DNA of 64,000 nucleotides from Haladaptatus sp. QDMS2. Lineage in GTDB: Archaea > Halobacteriota > Halobacteria > Halobacteriales > Halococcaceae. Shown piece by piece: positions 15,751-24,026 of this stretch. How positions within the stretch are numbered: the stretch's first letter is position 1; every line of letters begins with the position of its first letter. Where the stretch lies: assembly GCF_029338295.1 (NCBI RefSeq), contig NZ_CP119791.1:1550001-1614000 (forward strand), read 5' to 3'. The translations under genes were made by a program, and so were the position numbers. The notes under the pieces are model-generated. The model was not told the origin of the DNA, made no database searches, and was given only the letters and a program-made list of their open reading frames with translations.

Positions 15751-16275
15751 ATGGTGCGCATCGTCGCCGATACGTCCGCCCTTGTTAGTCTCGGGACCGT
15801 CGCAGATACCACACCGAACCCGCTTGACCTCCTTCTCGACGCACACGACATCCTCCTCCCCGAGCAGGTCATCGACGAACTCACCGAGACAGCATCCTAC
15901 GACGACCCGTCGGGAGAGGCAGCACAGGCCGTCCTCGACCGCCAGGCCGCCTTCGACGTCCGCAGTGTTGACTTGGACGAGACGTTTCCGCTCGATGACG
16001 GCGAGAACGCGGCCGTTACGCTCGCGAACGAGGTAGAGGCGGTCCAGTTGCTCTGTGACGAGTTCAATCGATTGGCGCTCGTGCATGCATCGCTGGTGGA
16101 TACACGCCTGGTGACGACGCCGGTCGTTCTTACGGCGCTCGTGTGGAACGACGTGCTCTCTGCGGATGCTGCTGAGGAGTTCTTGGAGACGATGAGTGAG
16201 GCCCGGAGCTGGGCAGCGAACACCTACGTCGCACGGGCGAAAGCCACCCTCCAACTGCAACGAGATGATGGGTGA
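15751..16275 (+). CDS. PIN-domain toxin
   Basis: 174 aa. The acidic quartet expected of a PIN nuclease is visible: D7 (VADTSAL), E43 (VIDEL), E85 (LDDGENAAV) and D103 (LLCDEFNRL). PIN toxins cleave RNA in the cytoplasm until bound by the partner antitoxin. The ATG directly follows the antitoxin stop with no gap, which is strong operon evidence. It is somewhat longer than minimal VapC toxins (~130 aa), with a C-terminal helical extension. Its place between the cassette array and the replication gene suits a stabilising module of a mobile region. Confidence 0.82.
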   Translation: MVRIVADTSALVSLGTVADTTPNPLDLLLDAHDILLPEQVIDELTETASYDDPSGEAAQAVLDRQAAFDVRSVDLDETFPLDDGENAAVTLANEVEAVQLLCDEFNRLALVHASLVDTRLVTTPVVLTALVWNDVLSADAAEEFLETMSEARSWAANTYVARAKATLQLQRDDG

Positions 16276-16327
16276 GACGGGGCGAGTGGACCGTCCGTAG
16301 CTCTACGTATTAGGCACCGACAAGGCA

Positions 16328-18864
16328 CTACTCCACAGTCCCGCTGAGAAATCGCTTCGTGCGGCCTAAGAGTGACGAACTCTCTGACTCGGCCTCGTCG
16401 CCGGCGCTGGCCTGCGGAGATTCAGCGCCACTATGAGTCGATGCATCCGCGTCAGTTCGAGCGGTTTGGGTCGTTTCCACCTGTTCGAGCTGAGTTTCGA
16501 GGGCGTCGATTCTCTCGGTCTTGTCCGCGAGTGTTGCTTCGAGTGTGGCGATTCGTTCTCGCAACATCCGAATCTTCTCCACGAGGTATACTCGGCTGCG
16601 CTCAGCACCGGCACCGACATCACCGCCGGTACCCATTGAGCCACTCTCTGGTTCAGACTCCGTTGCCGATGCTGGTTCGTAGAACTCCGACGTCGTCGCA
16701 ACGGCTCGCTCAATCGTCTTCTCACCGTACGTCGACCCATCGGCGTAATGCACAGCGTCCCACTTCTCGCGCATCAACCCTGACTGCTGGAACAGCTGTT
16801 CCATCCGCCCAGCCTCGCCTCCAGTCCAAAACGCCAGCAAACAACACAACGCCATATCAGCCTCCGAGTGGCTCGCATACCCAGACGTATTCCCGTTCCA
16901 GAGGCGGGCGAACTTTGCCCCGTTCGAGGCGTTCCGTGCTTTTCGGAGGAGTTCCTGGTCGTTGAGATCGACATCGACCCTGGGCCCAGACTCTCCGCCA
17001 GCGGCACCAGAGCAATCTGCCTCAATCGCCGAATCGGATTTGGACTCCTCAACGTACTCGCGATGAATCGCCACAAGTGCATCCTGCCGACGGGCAACGC
17101 GCATGGGAGTGACGTCGACGTGGTCGCCCGTGACGGTGAAGAACCGAGCCGTGTCGTCCTCTTTCTCCGATGGGTCGTGGGTGCCGTGGGCGACTGGGCA
17201 GGCTTCTTTGCGTCCGCGGAGCACGCGGTAGGTCACACCACTCGCTTGCCGGCTGTGTTCGACTGCACTTTTTCGCGAGTCGCGCGTGGGGCTGAGGTGG
17301 ATGACGGGCTGGTTGCCGGTGGCGTCTGCGTGATTCAGCCAGGGTTCAGTCGAGACGGCGTAGCTCTTTCCGAGACCCGTTGGCGCGTCGATGACGACTT
17401 CTTCCTGGTGACGAACGTCGTCAAGGAGGCGATTTCGGAGGCGGTCGCGTGCTTCGCCTGTTGAGGGCCACTCGATATCGCGAGAGGCTGCCGCGCGTTC
17501 GCGCTGGTCGCCGTCGAGAGCGTCGAGCTTTCCGAGTGGGAGGGCACTCACTTCTTCATTCGCGTTGGATTCGTACTTCGGGATGTGTGCGCCGCGATCG
17601 CGGAGCGCGTCGACGGCCTTCCAGAAGGATTCGCCACTGGGATAGTCGGTGACGGCAGTGATGAGGTGTTCTTCGAGCGCGACGACTTGGAGTGCATCCA
17701 AGCCTTGCATGCCTTTGCGGTAGACCCAACCATCACCAACCTCAGCAAGGGGAGTTCCGCTCTTCGATTGCGCCCAGCTTGGATTGAGGTCTTTGCTGCC
17801 ATCGCATCGTTCGCGGGTGACGGTCGACCGAAGATGGGTGTCTCCGGGGCCGGTGTGTTGGATGGCATCGAAGACGTCCTGAATGTCGGAGGTGGTCTCG
17901 ATGTAGGCGAGCGCTTCCTTGGACGTGGACGGTTCTGTGGTGAATTGGTCTGGGCGGCCAGCGGGTGGTGCTGCGCGTGTGGCCTCGAGAGCGCCGGGGT
18001 TGGTCGCGAGGAGTTCTTCGACGATATCGTGGATGTCTCTGGTGCTCGTTGCGGTGTCAGGGATGTGGTTTCCGGTGATGGTGAAGTAGCGGCGGCCGGG
18101 ATAGATTTCGAGTTCCGCGTCCGGCCATTCGGGTGTGGAGAGGTCGATGGTGAGGGCGTTCACGCCATCTGGGAGGCAGAAGCCGCCGAGGGCGTGTGCG
18201 CCGGTGCCTGAGGGTGACCACTCACAGAAGGTGCCGGCGAGTTTCTCGAGAAGATCTGCTGCGACAGGGGCGACGTCTCCCGTGTCTGGATTGCGGATAT
18301 CGTCAAAGTCGAGAAGCCCGACGTGAGGTTCTTCGGGAACATCTTCAGCTGGGTCAATGTGGGCGTATTTGTCGTCGCCTTCCCAGTCGTTGCGGTCGGG
18401 GCTGGTGAGATAGTAGGCGAGTCCAAGGTCGTCGTCGTGGTCGACCCAGTTTGCTGCGTCGTCAAAATCGAACCATGCGTCGGGTTTTTGGCGCCGACGA
18501 AGGCGTAGCCACTCCCGTGGCTTGAGTAGCCCCACACAGGATTGCGTGGGACTTTCCTGTCGTCGCTGTACTGCCAGAGCAGCCAGCGGGAACCGTTTTC
18601 GACGAGGTCAATTGGGTAGGTATCAGTTTCGGCCCCGCTGAGGTCGATATCCGATGGTTTGCTCTTGTCGGGCTTCTGGACGCTCGTTTCTGGTTGGGTG
18701 GTGGGTTCTGTCTGGTTGCTGGCGGGGGTGTCGTCGGTGTGTTGTGTGGTGGTTTCGAGTTGGTGGTGGTGGGTTTCGCAGAGGCTGGCGGCGTGGTCTG
18801 TATCGAGAGCGGGGTTTGTGCACGCGGGAAGTGTGCACTTCTGTTTGGAGGGGAGTCCGCTCAT
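16328..18864 (-). pseudogene. PrimPol-helicase replication protein, frameshifted
   Basis: Reading leftward from the ATG at 18864, an N-terminal zinc-binding piece (C-x4-C...C-x2-H) and a primase-type start (SRWLLWQYSDDRKVPRNP) run to about 18490. The frame then breaks at a five-base T run (18485-18489; A run on the coding strand). The continuation is in the -1 frame: KPDAWFDFDDA, GLLDFDDIRNP, CEWSPSGTGAHALGG, ELEIYPGRRYFTITGNHI (an archaeo-eukaryotic primase-polymerase core like that of phage NrS-1), a Walker A DAPTGLGKS, and a C-terminal LLAFWTGG...YGEKTIE domain plus coiled coil. Adding one A would restore a protein of about 840 aa. Either a pseudogene, a sequencing error or -1 frameshifting is possible. 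The gene would start replication of a plasmid-like integrated element. Confidence 0.8.
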
Positions 18865-18962
18865 GCCCGGTCACCTCGGTTGTGGGCGTCGTTAAATGAA
18901 TGTGAGAGGAGGAGAGACCCGTTGGTAGGGGGTTTATTACTTGGCTTGTCAGGAAATTGGTA

Positions 18963-18992
18963 GAAGCCAAAGGAGGGATTTTCCCCCCGACC
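18963..18992 (-). repeat. tRNA-Thr 3'-end fragment (att site copy)
   Basis: On the minus strand this matches the last ~30 bases of the tRNA-Thr gene at 20814-20886. Nineteen bases (18963-18981) are identical to 20812-20830, and GGTCGGGGG is also kept, with a small change in the T-loop. A partial tRNA 3' end on the far side of an integrase is the classic footprint of archaeal tRNA-targeted integration. Confidence 0.85.
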
Positions 18993-19010
18993 ACCGAAAC
19001 CGCACGACAG

Positions 19011-19020
19011 CACGCGCGTG
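19011..19020. promoter_or_regulatory. Palindrome upstream of integrase
   Basis: CACGCGCGTG is a perfect ten-base palindrome 56 bp before the integrase start. It could be an operator or excisionase/integrase arm site. There is no other support. Confidence 0.3.
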
Positions 19021-19075
19021 CGGCTCCGGTTACAGTGTATTCGCAATGCCAGCAGGCACGGAGCGTGGCGATACC

Positions 19076-20080
19076 ATGTCATTGAAGCCAACTCATCCCA
19101 AGGACGCTATGAATCGCTGGATAAACGACAGAGAATCAGAACTTTCCCCGAAAAGTATCTACAATTACTCCGGGCAACTCAACCAATTCACTGACTGGCT
19201 ACTCGAACACGACATTATCAACATGAATGATGTGACGAGCGAGACTCTCCAGAGTTATAAGGAACATCGAAGCGAGTCACTGAAACAAATCAGTTTGAAA
19301 AACGACATGCGAACAATTCGTGCGTGGATACGCTTCTGTGAACGAATACTTGCTGTTCCTAAGGGCCTCCATGAGTACGTTCCTATTCCCACAGTCTCAA
19401 AGGAGGACTCTATCAACGGAACCTACGTTACGAAAGGTGAATCGGACGCTCTGCTCACCTACCTCAAAAAGTACAAGTACGGGACTCTGTGGCACGTAAT
19501 GGGCCTAATTCTATGGAAAACTGGAATGCGACGTAGTGGCCTGCATAGTCTCGACCTTGGTGATGTGGATACCGAGCGAAGCGTGCTAAAGCTCCGACAC
19601 CGGCCTACAACGGGAACCCATCTTAAGAAAGCCTTTGACAGCGAACGTGACGTGATAATCACAGACGAAACAATGCAGGTCATCCAAGACTACATCCACA
19701 GTCACCGCATTGACACACCCGATGAACACGGTAGAGAACCTCTACTGACGAGTCGCCATGGTCGCTACTCTATCAGTTCCATCTCCGGCACAGTCTATGC
19801 GATGACTCGACCATGTTGGTACACAAACACCTGCCCGTTCGATGAAGACATCACAACGTGTGAAGCGACAAAGCGCGACCATGCGAGTAAATGCCCGGGA
19901 AGCCATAGTCCACACGCCTTCCGCCGAGGTCACGCGACCATCGCTGGCAACGTTGGACAGGACAAAGATGTGACCGGGGAACGACTCGACATGAGCCGAG
20001 ATATTCTCGATAAGCACTACGACCTCGGGAGCGCCAGTGATAAAGCCGAACGTCGGCGTCAGCACTTGAAAGACTTCTGA
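19076..20080 (+). CDS. Tyrosine recombinase (integrase)
   Basis: 334 aa from the ATG at 19076; codons upstream in frame include the att sequence and are unlikely to be translated. An N-terminal SAM-like core-binding domain (residues ~10-105) precedes the catalytic domain with R152 (TGMRRSGL), H280-x-x-R283 (HAFRRGH) and Y315 (DKHYDLGS). Four cysteines (247, 253, 262, 273) may hold a zinc, a feature of haloarchaeal integrases. It carries out site-specific strand exchange at att sites, here presumably in tRNA-Thr. It lies between two tRNA-Thr 3' fragments. Whether it also acts on the array repeats R1-R8 to the left is an open question. Confidence 0.92.
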   Translation: MSLKPTHPKDAMNRWINDRESELSPKSIYNYSGQLNQFTDWLLEHDIINMNDVTSETLQSYKEHRSESLKQISLKNDMRTIRAWIRFCERILAVPKGLHEYVPIPTVSKEDSINGTYVTKGESDALLTYLKKYKYGTLWHVMGLILWKTGMRRSGLHSLDLGDVDTERSVLKLRHRPTTGTHLKKAFDSERDVIITDETMQVIQDYIHSHRIDTPDEHGREPLLTSRHGRYSISSISGTVYAMTRPCWYTNTCPFDEDITTCEATKRDHASKCPGSHSPHAFRRGHATIAGNVGQDKDVTGERLDMSRDILDKHYDLGSASDKAERRRQHLKDF

Positions 20081-20091
20081 GGAAAAACGCG

Positions 20092-20102
20092 AGAAGCCAA
20101 AG
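20092..20102 (-). repeat. Short tRNA-Thr 3'-end remnant
   Basis: On the plus strand GAAGCCAAAGG occurs 12 bp after the integrase stop, followed by TGTTT in place of AGGGATTT. Its 11 identical bases equal the 3' tip of the tRNA-Thr gene plus its flank, in the same orientation as the copies at 18963 and 20812. It may be the scar of an older insertion; an 11-base match alone could be chance. Confidence 0.5.
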
Positions 20103-20144
20103 GTGTTTGATTTTTAGATGTTGTGCTAACGCTCGTGTGTGGAC

Positions 20145-20525
20145 TCAATCCCGCGATGGTAGATAATGGCGAATTCGATGTGCCAAATTCTTGTACGGCC
20201 AGATAATACTGCGTGAGTCCGATAATCCCACGTCGCTGAAGATTACCGGAAGTCCAAAAGTCAGGAGTGAAAGCCCAACCAGGACTAATGCAATTCGGTA
20301 CAGCATATCTTCTAAAAAGGGGAAGGACAACGAAAAAATCAGAGCGAACCCTGACAATAGAAGATAAATAAAGGTGAGTCTGATAGCATGGTAGTTTGCG
20401 GCGATTCCATCATTCATTGAAGCCAAATTATGTCTGCGAGAAAGTATTTCTAAGTAAATTGCAACCGCTGGTAGTAACAAAGCAACCAGTTCTAATAGTG
20501 CAAGTGTGGTTTCGTTCCCAGCCAT
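20145..20525 (-). CDS. Small membrane protein of the integrated segment
   Basis: 126 aa from the ATG at 20525 (MAGNETTLALLELVALLLP). Helices at about residues 7-25, 47-67 and 75-95 are followed by a polar, basic C-terminal tail with IRHYLPSRD. The region is clearly A+T-richer than the backbone to its right. It lies between two tRNA-Thr fragments, so it probably arrived with an integration event. Function unknown. Confidence 0.55.
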   Translation of the reverse strand: MAGNETTLALLELVALLLPAVAIYLEILSRRHNLASMNDGIAANYHAIRLTFIYLLLSGFALIFSLSFPFLEDMLYRIALVLVGLSLLTFGLPVIFSDVGLSDSRSIIWPYKNLAHRIRHYLPSRD

Positions 20526-20813
20526 ATCAATAAATTTACTTATCAAGATAAAAGTTCAGCGAAAATGACTACAGATTCATTCATTCGTTTAACCTATGTA
20601 GTCAATTGAGAATCCTGTAATTGTGTGACTGTCCGTACCTTCAGCTACTCCATCGAGATTACCACTATACTGAAAGCCAGTAACCGCTAAAGGGTTCAAA
20701 TCCTTATCCAGCAATATTTGCAGTTGTAAGGGTTCAAAACTATGCTTTGCTGGGAGGTAAGTATTAATAGAAAAGCCCGACGTATGTGCATTCGCCATAC
20801 TCCGCTTCGCGGA

Positions 20814-20886
20814 AGCCAAAGGAGGGATTTGAACCCCCGACCTAATCCTTACGAAGGATTCGCTCTGCCAGCTGAGCTACTTTGGC
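20814..20886 (-). tRNA. tRNA-Thr (CGT)
   Basis: Cloverleaf read on the minus strand: acceptor GCCAAAG paired with CTTTGGC, D-arm AGCTCAGCTGGCAGAGC, anticodon stem AATCC/GGATT with loop TTCGTAA (anticodon CGT, reading ACG), and T-arm GGGGGTTCAAATCCC. Intact despite being an integration target, because the att copy regenerates the 3' end. Confidence 0.97.
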
Positions 20887-20961
20887 GCGTTCTACGCATT
20901 CTAATGTGGTCGGATAACCGCAATAAGGGTTGCGAATCAGTCCGCCCCACGCTCCGTCGTA

Positions 20962-21936
20962 TCACGCTCTCGTCAGGCGAACGTCGAGGCAGACGTTGAG
21001 TTCGTGAGGGGCGTACGAGCGCACCGTATGGAGGGTTTCGACGGTGACGTCGTACTCGGGTGTAGCAGCGTCCCGAATTGCTCGTTCGCCCGGTCCGAAG
21101 GGGTCCTCATCCGACTGGAAGTCGTAGTAGTGGAGGACGCACTCGTCTCCGGCGAGCGAGACGGCGGTGTCCAGAAATTCGTTCGCCGTGTGCGGGAGGT
21201 TCATCACGATGCGGTCGGCCCAGCCCTCGTAGTCAGCCGCCACGTCGCGAACGTCACCGTGAATCGCGGTCACGCGGTCTTCGACCCCGTTCTGGCGAGC
21301 GTTTTCACGCATGTATTTGACCGCGATTTCGTTCAGGTCACAGCCGACCACGTCACAGCCGCGTTTTGCGAAGGGAATCACGAACGGGCCGACGCCGGCG
21401 AACATATCGAACACTCGCTCGCCGGGGGCGGCCTGCTCGGTGACGCGGTGGCGTTCGGTGGCGAGTCGCGGCGAGAAGTACACTTTCGAGAGGTCGAGGT
21501 GAAACTCACAGCCATACTCTCGGTGAACCGCTTCGGTGCTCTCGCCGACGAGGATGTCCCAGTCGCGCACACGGAGTTCGCCCTGAATCTTCGAGGCGCG
21601 ATTGATGACTGTATCGAGTGGGAGGTCCGAGGCCGCGATGGCGTCTGCGATTTTCTGGGCTCGGTCTGCGTCGTCCTCGTCGATGATGGCGATGGTGCCG
21701 ATGCGTTCGTAGGCGGGTTCGAAGCCGAGGATGTCGCCCGGCATGGTGAGCGTCTCCCGTGCTGGGACGTCGTGGCTCACTAGGTCGTAGCCGTCTACCT
21801 TTTCCGTGACGGGGATGAAGAGGAATCCCGCTTCGACGGTAATCTCGTAGTCGTCGTCGATGACCCCGGCGTCGGCGAGAGCTCGTCGAGTCGCCTCGCC
21901 GTCTGCCACGGGCACGCGAACACACGTCACCTCCAT
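20962..21936 (-). CDS. trm5: tRNA (guanine-37-N1) methyltransferase Trm5
   Basis: 324 aa, typical Trm5 length. It methylates G37 next to the anticodon with S-adenosylmethionine, preventing frameshifts. The C-terminal Rossmann domain has the SAM motif DMFAGVGPFVIPFAKRG, then GCDLNEIAV and the family's NLPHTANEF loop; the N-terminal third is the D1/D2 tRNA-recognition region. The start at 21936 gives MEVTCVRVPV. Divergent from dphB with about 100 bp between, a shared promoter region typical of translation-related genes. Confidence 0.93.
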   Translation of the reverse strand: MEVTCVRVPVADGEATRRALADAGVIDDDYEITVEAGFLFIPVTEKVDGYDLVSHDVPARETLTMPGDILGFEPAYERIGTIAIIDEDDADRAQKIADAIAASDLPLDTVINRASKIQGELRVRDWDILVGESTEAVHREYGCEFHLDLSKVYFSPRLATERHRVTEQAAPGERVFDMFAGVGPFVIPFAKRGCDVVGCDLNEIAVKYMRENARQNGVEDRVTAIHGDVRDVAADYEGWADRIVMNLPHTANEFLDTAVSLAGDECVLHYYDFQSDEDPFGPGERAIRDAATPEYDVTVETLHTVRSYAPHELNVCLDVRLTRA

Positions 21937-22035
21937 GGATATTCGACCTCACCCGCCTGCGGGCGTAAGGGCTTCGGTCCCCGGGAGACGAGGGCAGTGC
22001 GGTTCGCTTAACTCGGCGCGTGGCCGAGAGGGCGT

Positions 22036-22869
22036 ATGCTCACCTTCATCGGCCTCGGTCTCTACGACGAACGCTCGATTACCGTCGAAGGGAAGGAGGC
22101 GCTCGGCGAGGTAGACCGCGCGTTCGCCGAGTTCTACACCAGCAAGCTCGTCGGGACGACCATCGAAGCCGTCTCCGACTACCACGGCATCGACATCGAA
22201 GTTCGCGACCGGGAGGGCGTAGAGCAACACCCCGAACCGATTCTCGACGCCGCAGAAGAGGAGTCCGTGGCCTTCCTCACCGCGGGTGACACGATGATTT
22301 CGACGACGCACGTCGACCTCCGCCTTCGGGCGGCAGAACGTGGCATCGAGACGCGAATCATCCACGGGACGACAGCCGAAGCGGCTGCCAGTTCGCTCAC
22401 CGGCCTCCAGAACTATCGTTTCGGGAAGGCGACCACCCTGCCGTTTCCCTACACCGAGTCGATGGGCGTCCCCCAGAGCGTCATCGACACTATCGAGGAC
22501 AACCGCGAGCGGGGCCTCCACACACTCTGCTACCTCGACATCAAAGTCGGGGAAACCCCGACAGGCAATCGGAATTTCGTAAATTCCGCCGACAAATCCG
22601 ACCGCGACGAGTTCATGACCGCCGACGTCGCCGCCTCGCTGCTCGCAGACGACTGGGACCCAGCTATGCTCGCCGTCGTCGTTGCTCGCGCGGGAAGCCC
22701 CGACCCAATCGTCGCCGCAGACCGACTCGCGGCGCTCGCAGAACGAGACTTCGGTGAACCACTCCACTTGCTCGTCATTCCGGGCGATCTCCACCACATG
22801 GAGGGCGAGGCGCTCGCCGAACTGGCCGGTGCGCCACGCGACGCTGTCTCCGAACTGAATCCGAACTGA
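22036..22869 (+). CDS. dphB: Diphthine synthase (diphthamide biosynthesis)
   Basis: 277 aa. It trimethylates the modified histidine of elongation factor aEF-2, the second step of diphthamide synthesis. It belongs to the tetrapyrrole-type methylase family; the sequence shows MLTFIGLGLYDE at the start, FLTAGDTMISTTHVDL in the first domain, then TAEAAASSLTGLQNYRFGK and TLCYLDIKVG. These are characteristic of Dph5/DphB. A TATA-like CGCTTAACT about 28 bp upstream of the ATG suggests a leaderless transcript. Confidence 0.94.
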   Translation: MLTFIGLGLYDERSITVEGKEALGEVDRAFAEFYTSKLVGTTIEAVSDYHGIDIEVRDREGVEQHPEPILDAAEEESVAFLTAGDTMISTTHVDLRLRAAERGIETRIIHGTTAEAAASSLTGLQNYRFGKATTLPFPYTESMGVPQSVIDTIEDNRERGLHTLCYLDIKVGETPTGNRNFVNSADKSDRDEFMTADVAASLLADDWDPAMLAVVVARAGSPDPIVAADRLAALAERDFGEPLHLLVIPGDLHHMEGEALAELAGAPRDAVSELNPN

Positions 22870-22889
22870 ATCGCTGTTGACCGCGTTTT

Positions 22890-23852
22890 CTACCTGCCGT
22901 CGCCGTCCGCTCGCACCGGTTGGTCGAGATTGAACGCTGCTCGCAGGTCGTACTCGTCACCCGTCACGAGGAAGATGAGGTCCTCGATGACGACGAGCAC
23001 TTCGGGGAGTTCCCGCACGACGAACCAGGTGATGAACACGAGCGCCACGACCGCGAGGCTCTGGCTGATGATGCGGTCTGCGATGATGTAAGACACCCGG
23101 TAGGGGTCAGAGAGGGCGAACGCGGACATGACGAGGTCCGGGGCGATGTGGAACTTCTGCTTCCCAAAGCCGATACCGATGAAGATGTTGCGCACGAGAT
23201 TGAGCGCGTAGATTATCGGAATCGACACCGCGAGCGCGCGGAGTTTGTTCCGCAGCGGTGCCCGAACCGCCCCAATCAAGCCGACGAAGATGGCCATGCT
23301 CCCGATGCCCGTACACGCGATGAGGATGGTGTACGTAAGCGAGTGGTTCGGGTCGTCCGCCGCGGTGAAGTAGAACGTAGAGCGGAACGGTGCGTGGCCA
23401 TACTCCGCCCCCGAGACGACCGTCGGGTCCACGCCGAGCAGCGTCATCAGGAACTCCGTCTGGCGAGTGACCGTCTCGATGAGCACCCGCTTCAGCGGCG
23501 TAATCGTCTCGAAGGGCATGAACACGATGCCCATGAGCGCGACGGCGCGCGTCAACACGAACAGCGAATCGCGCCCCTTCCAGAGCAAGTAACCCACGTA
23601 GAGGCTCAGCGGCACGGCGGCGGCGCTCCCGATGCCCTCGATGATGCTCTTTGCCTCGAACGCGAAGTGATGGACGAGTGAGAGCCAGAACGCGGCGAAC
23701 AGCACCCACGCCGCGACGGTTATCGGGCGTGCGAGTTCGCGGTCGCGCAGCTCGACGAGCGCACCCGCCCCGAACGACGCGACGACCAGCCACGCCAGTG
23801 GGTCAGAAAATTGCGATACCCACGCCAGCGCCGCCAGTAGCTCTCCGAGCAT
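22890..23852 (-). CDS. artA: Archaeosortase A
   Basis: 320-aa polytopic membrane protease/transpeptidase that removes the C-terminal PGF-CTERM helix from surface proteins and couples lipid anchoring. The expected catalytic residues are visible: C180 (LIACTGIGS), R221 (NLVRNIF) and R260 (ADRIIS). Their spacing equals that of the published Haloferax volcanii enzyme (C173, R214, R253). About eight helices. It lies immediately downstream of, and on the same strand as, the S-layer gene whose product ends in a PGF-CTERM tail, so enzyme and major substrate are neighbours. Confidence 0.93.
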   Translation of the reverse strand: MLGELLAALAWVSQFSDPLAWLVVASFGAGALVELRDRELARPITVAAWVLFAAFWLSLVHHFAFEAKSIIEGIGSAAAVPLSLYVGYLLWKGRDSLFVLTRAVALMGIVFMPFETITPLKRVLIETVTRQTEFLMTLLGVDPTVVSGAEYGHAPFRSTFYFTAADDPNHSLTYTILIACTGIGSMAIFVGLIGAVRAPLRNKLRALAVSIPIIYALNLVRNIFIGIGFGKQKFHIAPDLVMSAFALSDPYRVSYIIADRIISQSLAVVALVFITWFVVRELPEVLVVIEDLIFLVTGDEYDLRAAFNLDQPVRADGDGR

Positions 23853-24026
23853 TTCCAGTGGGAGAGAGTAAGCGAATCTGAACTAAATGCTTTGTCCTTG
23901 GCCGGGTTTGTGCGCTAAAACTACCAGCCCGCTCGCTCGTGGCGCAGCAGTCGAGTGCTGTCGCTCGTCGGTTGAGCGCGAAAGAAAAGTGGAAATCAAA
24001 GTCGGGACGAAGTCCCGGAGTTACGC

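Noticed and set aside
1-18960. Left attachment site of the whole island
   Set aside because: I searched by eye for another GAAGCCAAAGG-type tRNA-Thr fragment to the left and found none, so the outer end cannot be placed in this window.
20589-20819. Possible 76-aa gene next to tRNA-Thr
   Set aside because: It begins inside the tRNA 3' flank and has no recognisable domain; probably fortuitous in an A+T-rich integrated segment.
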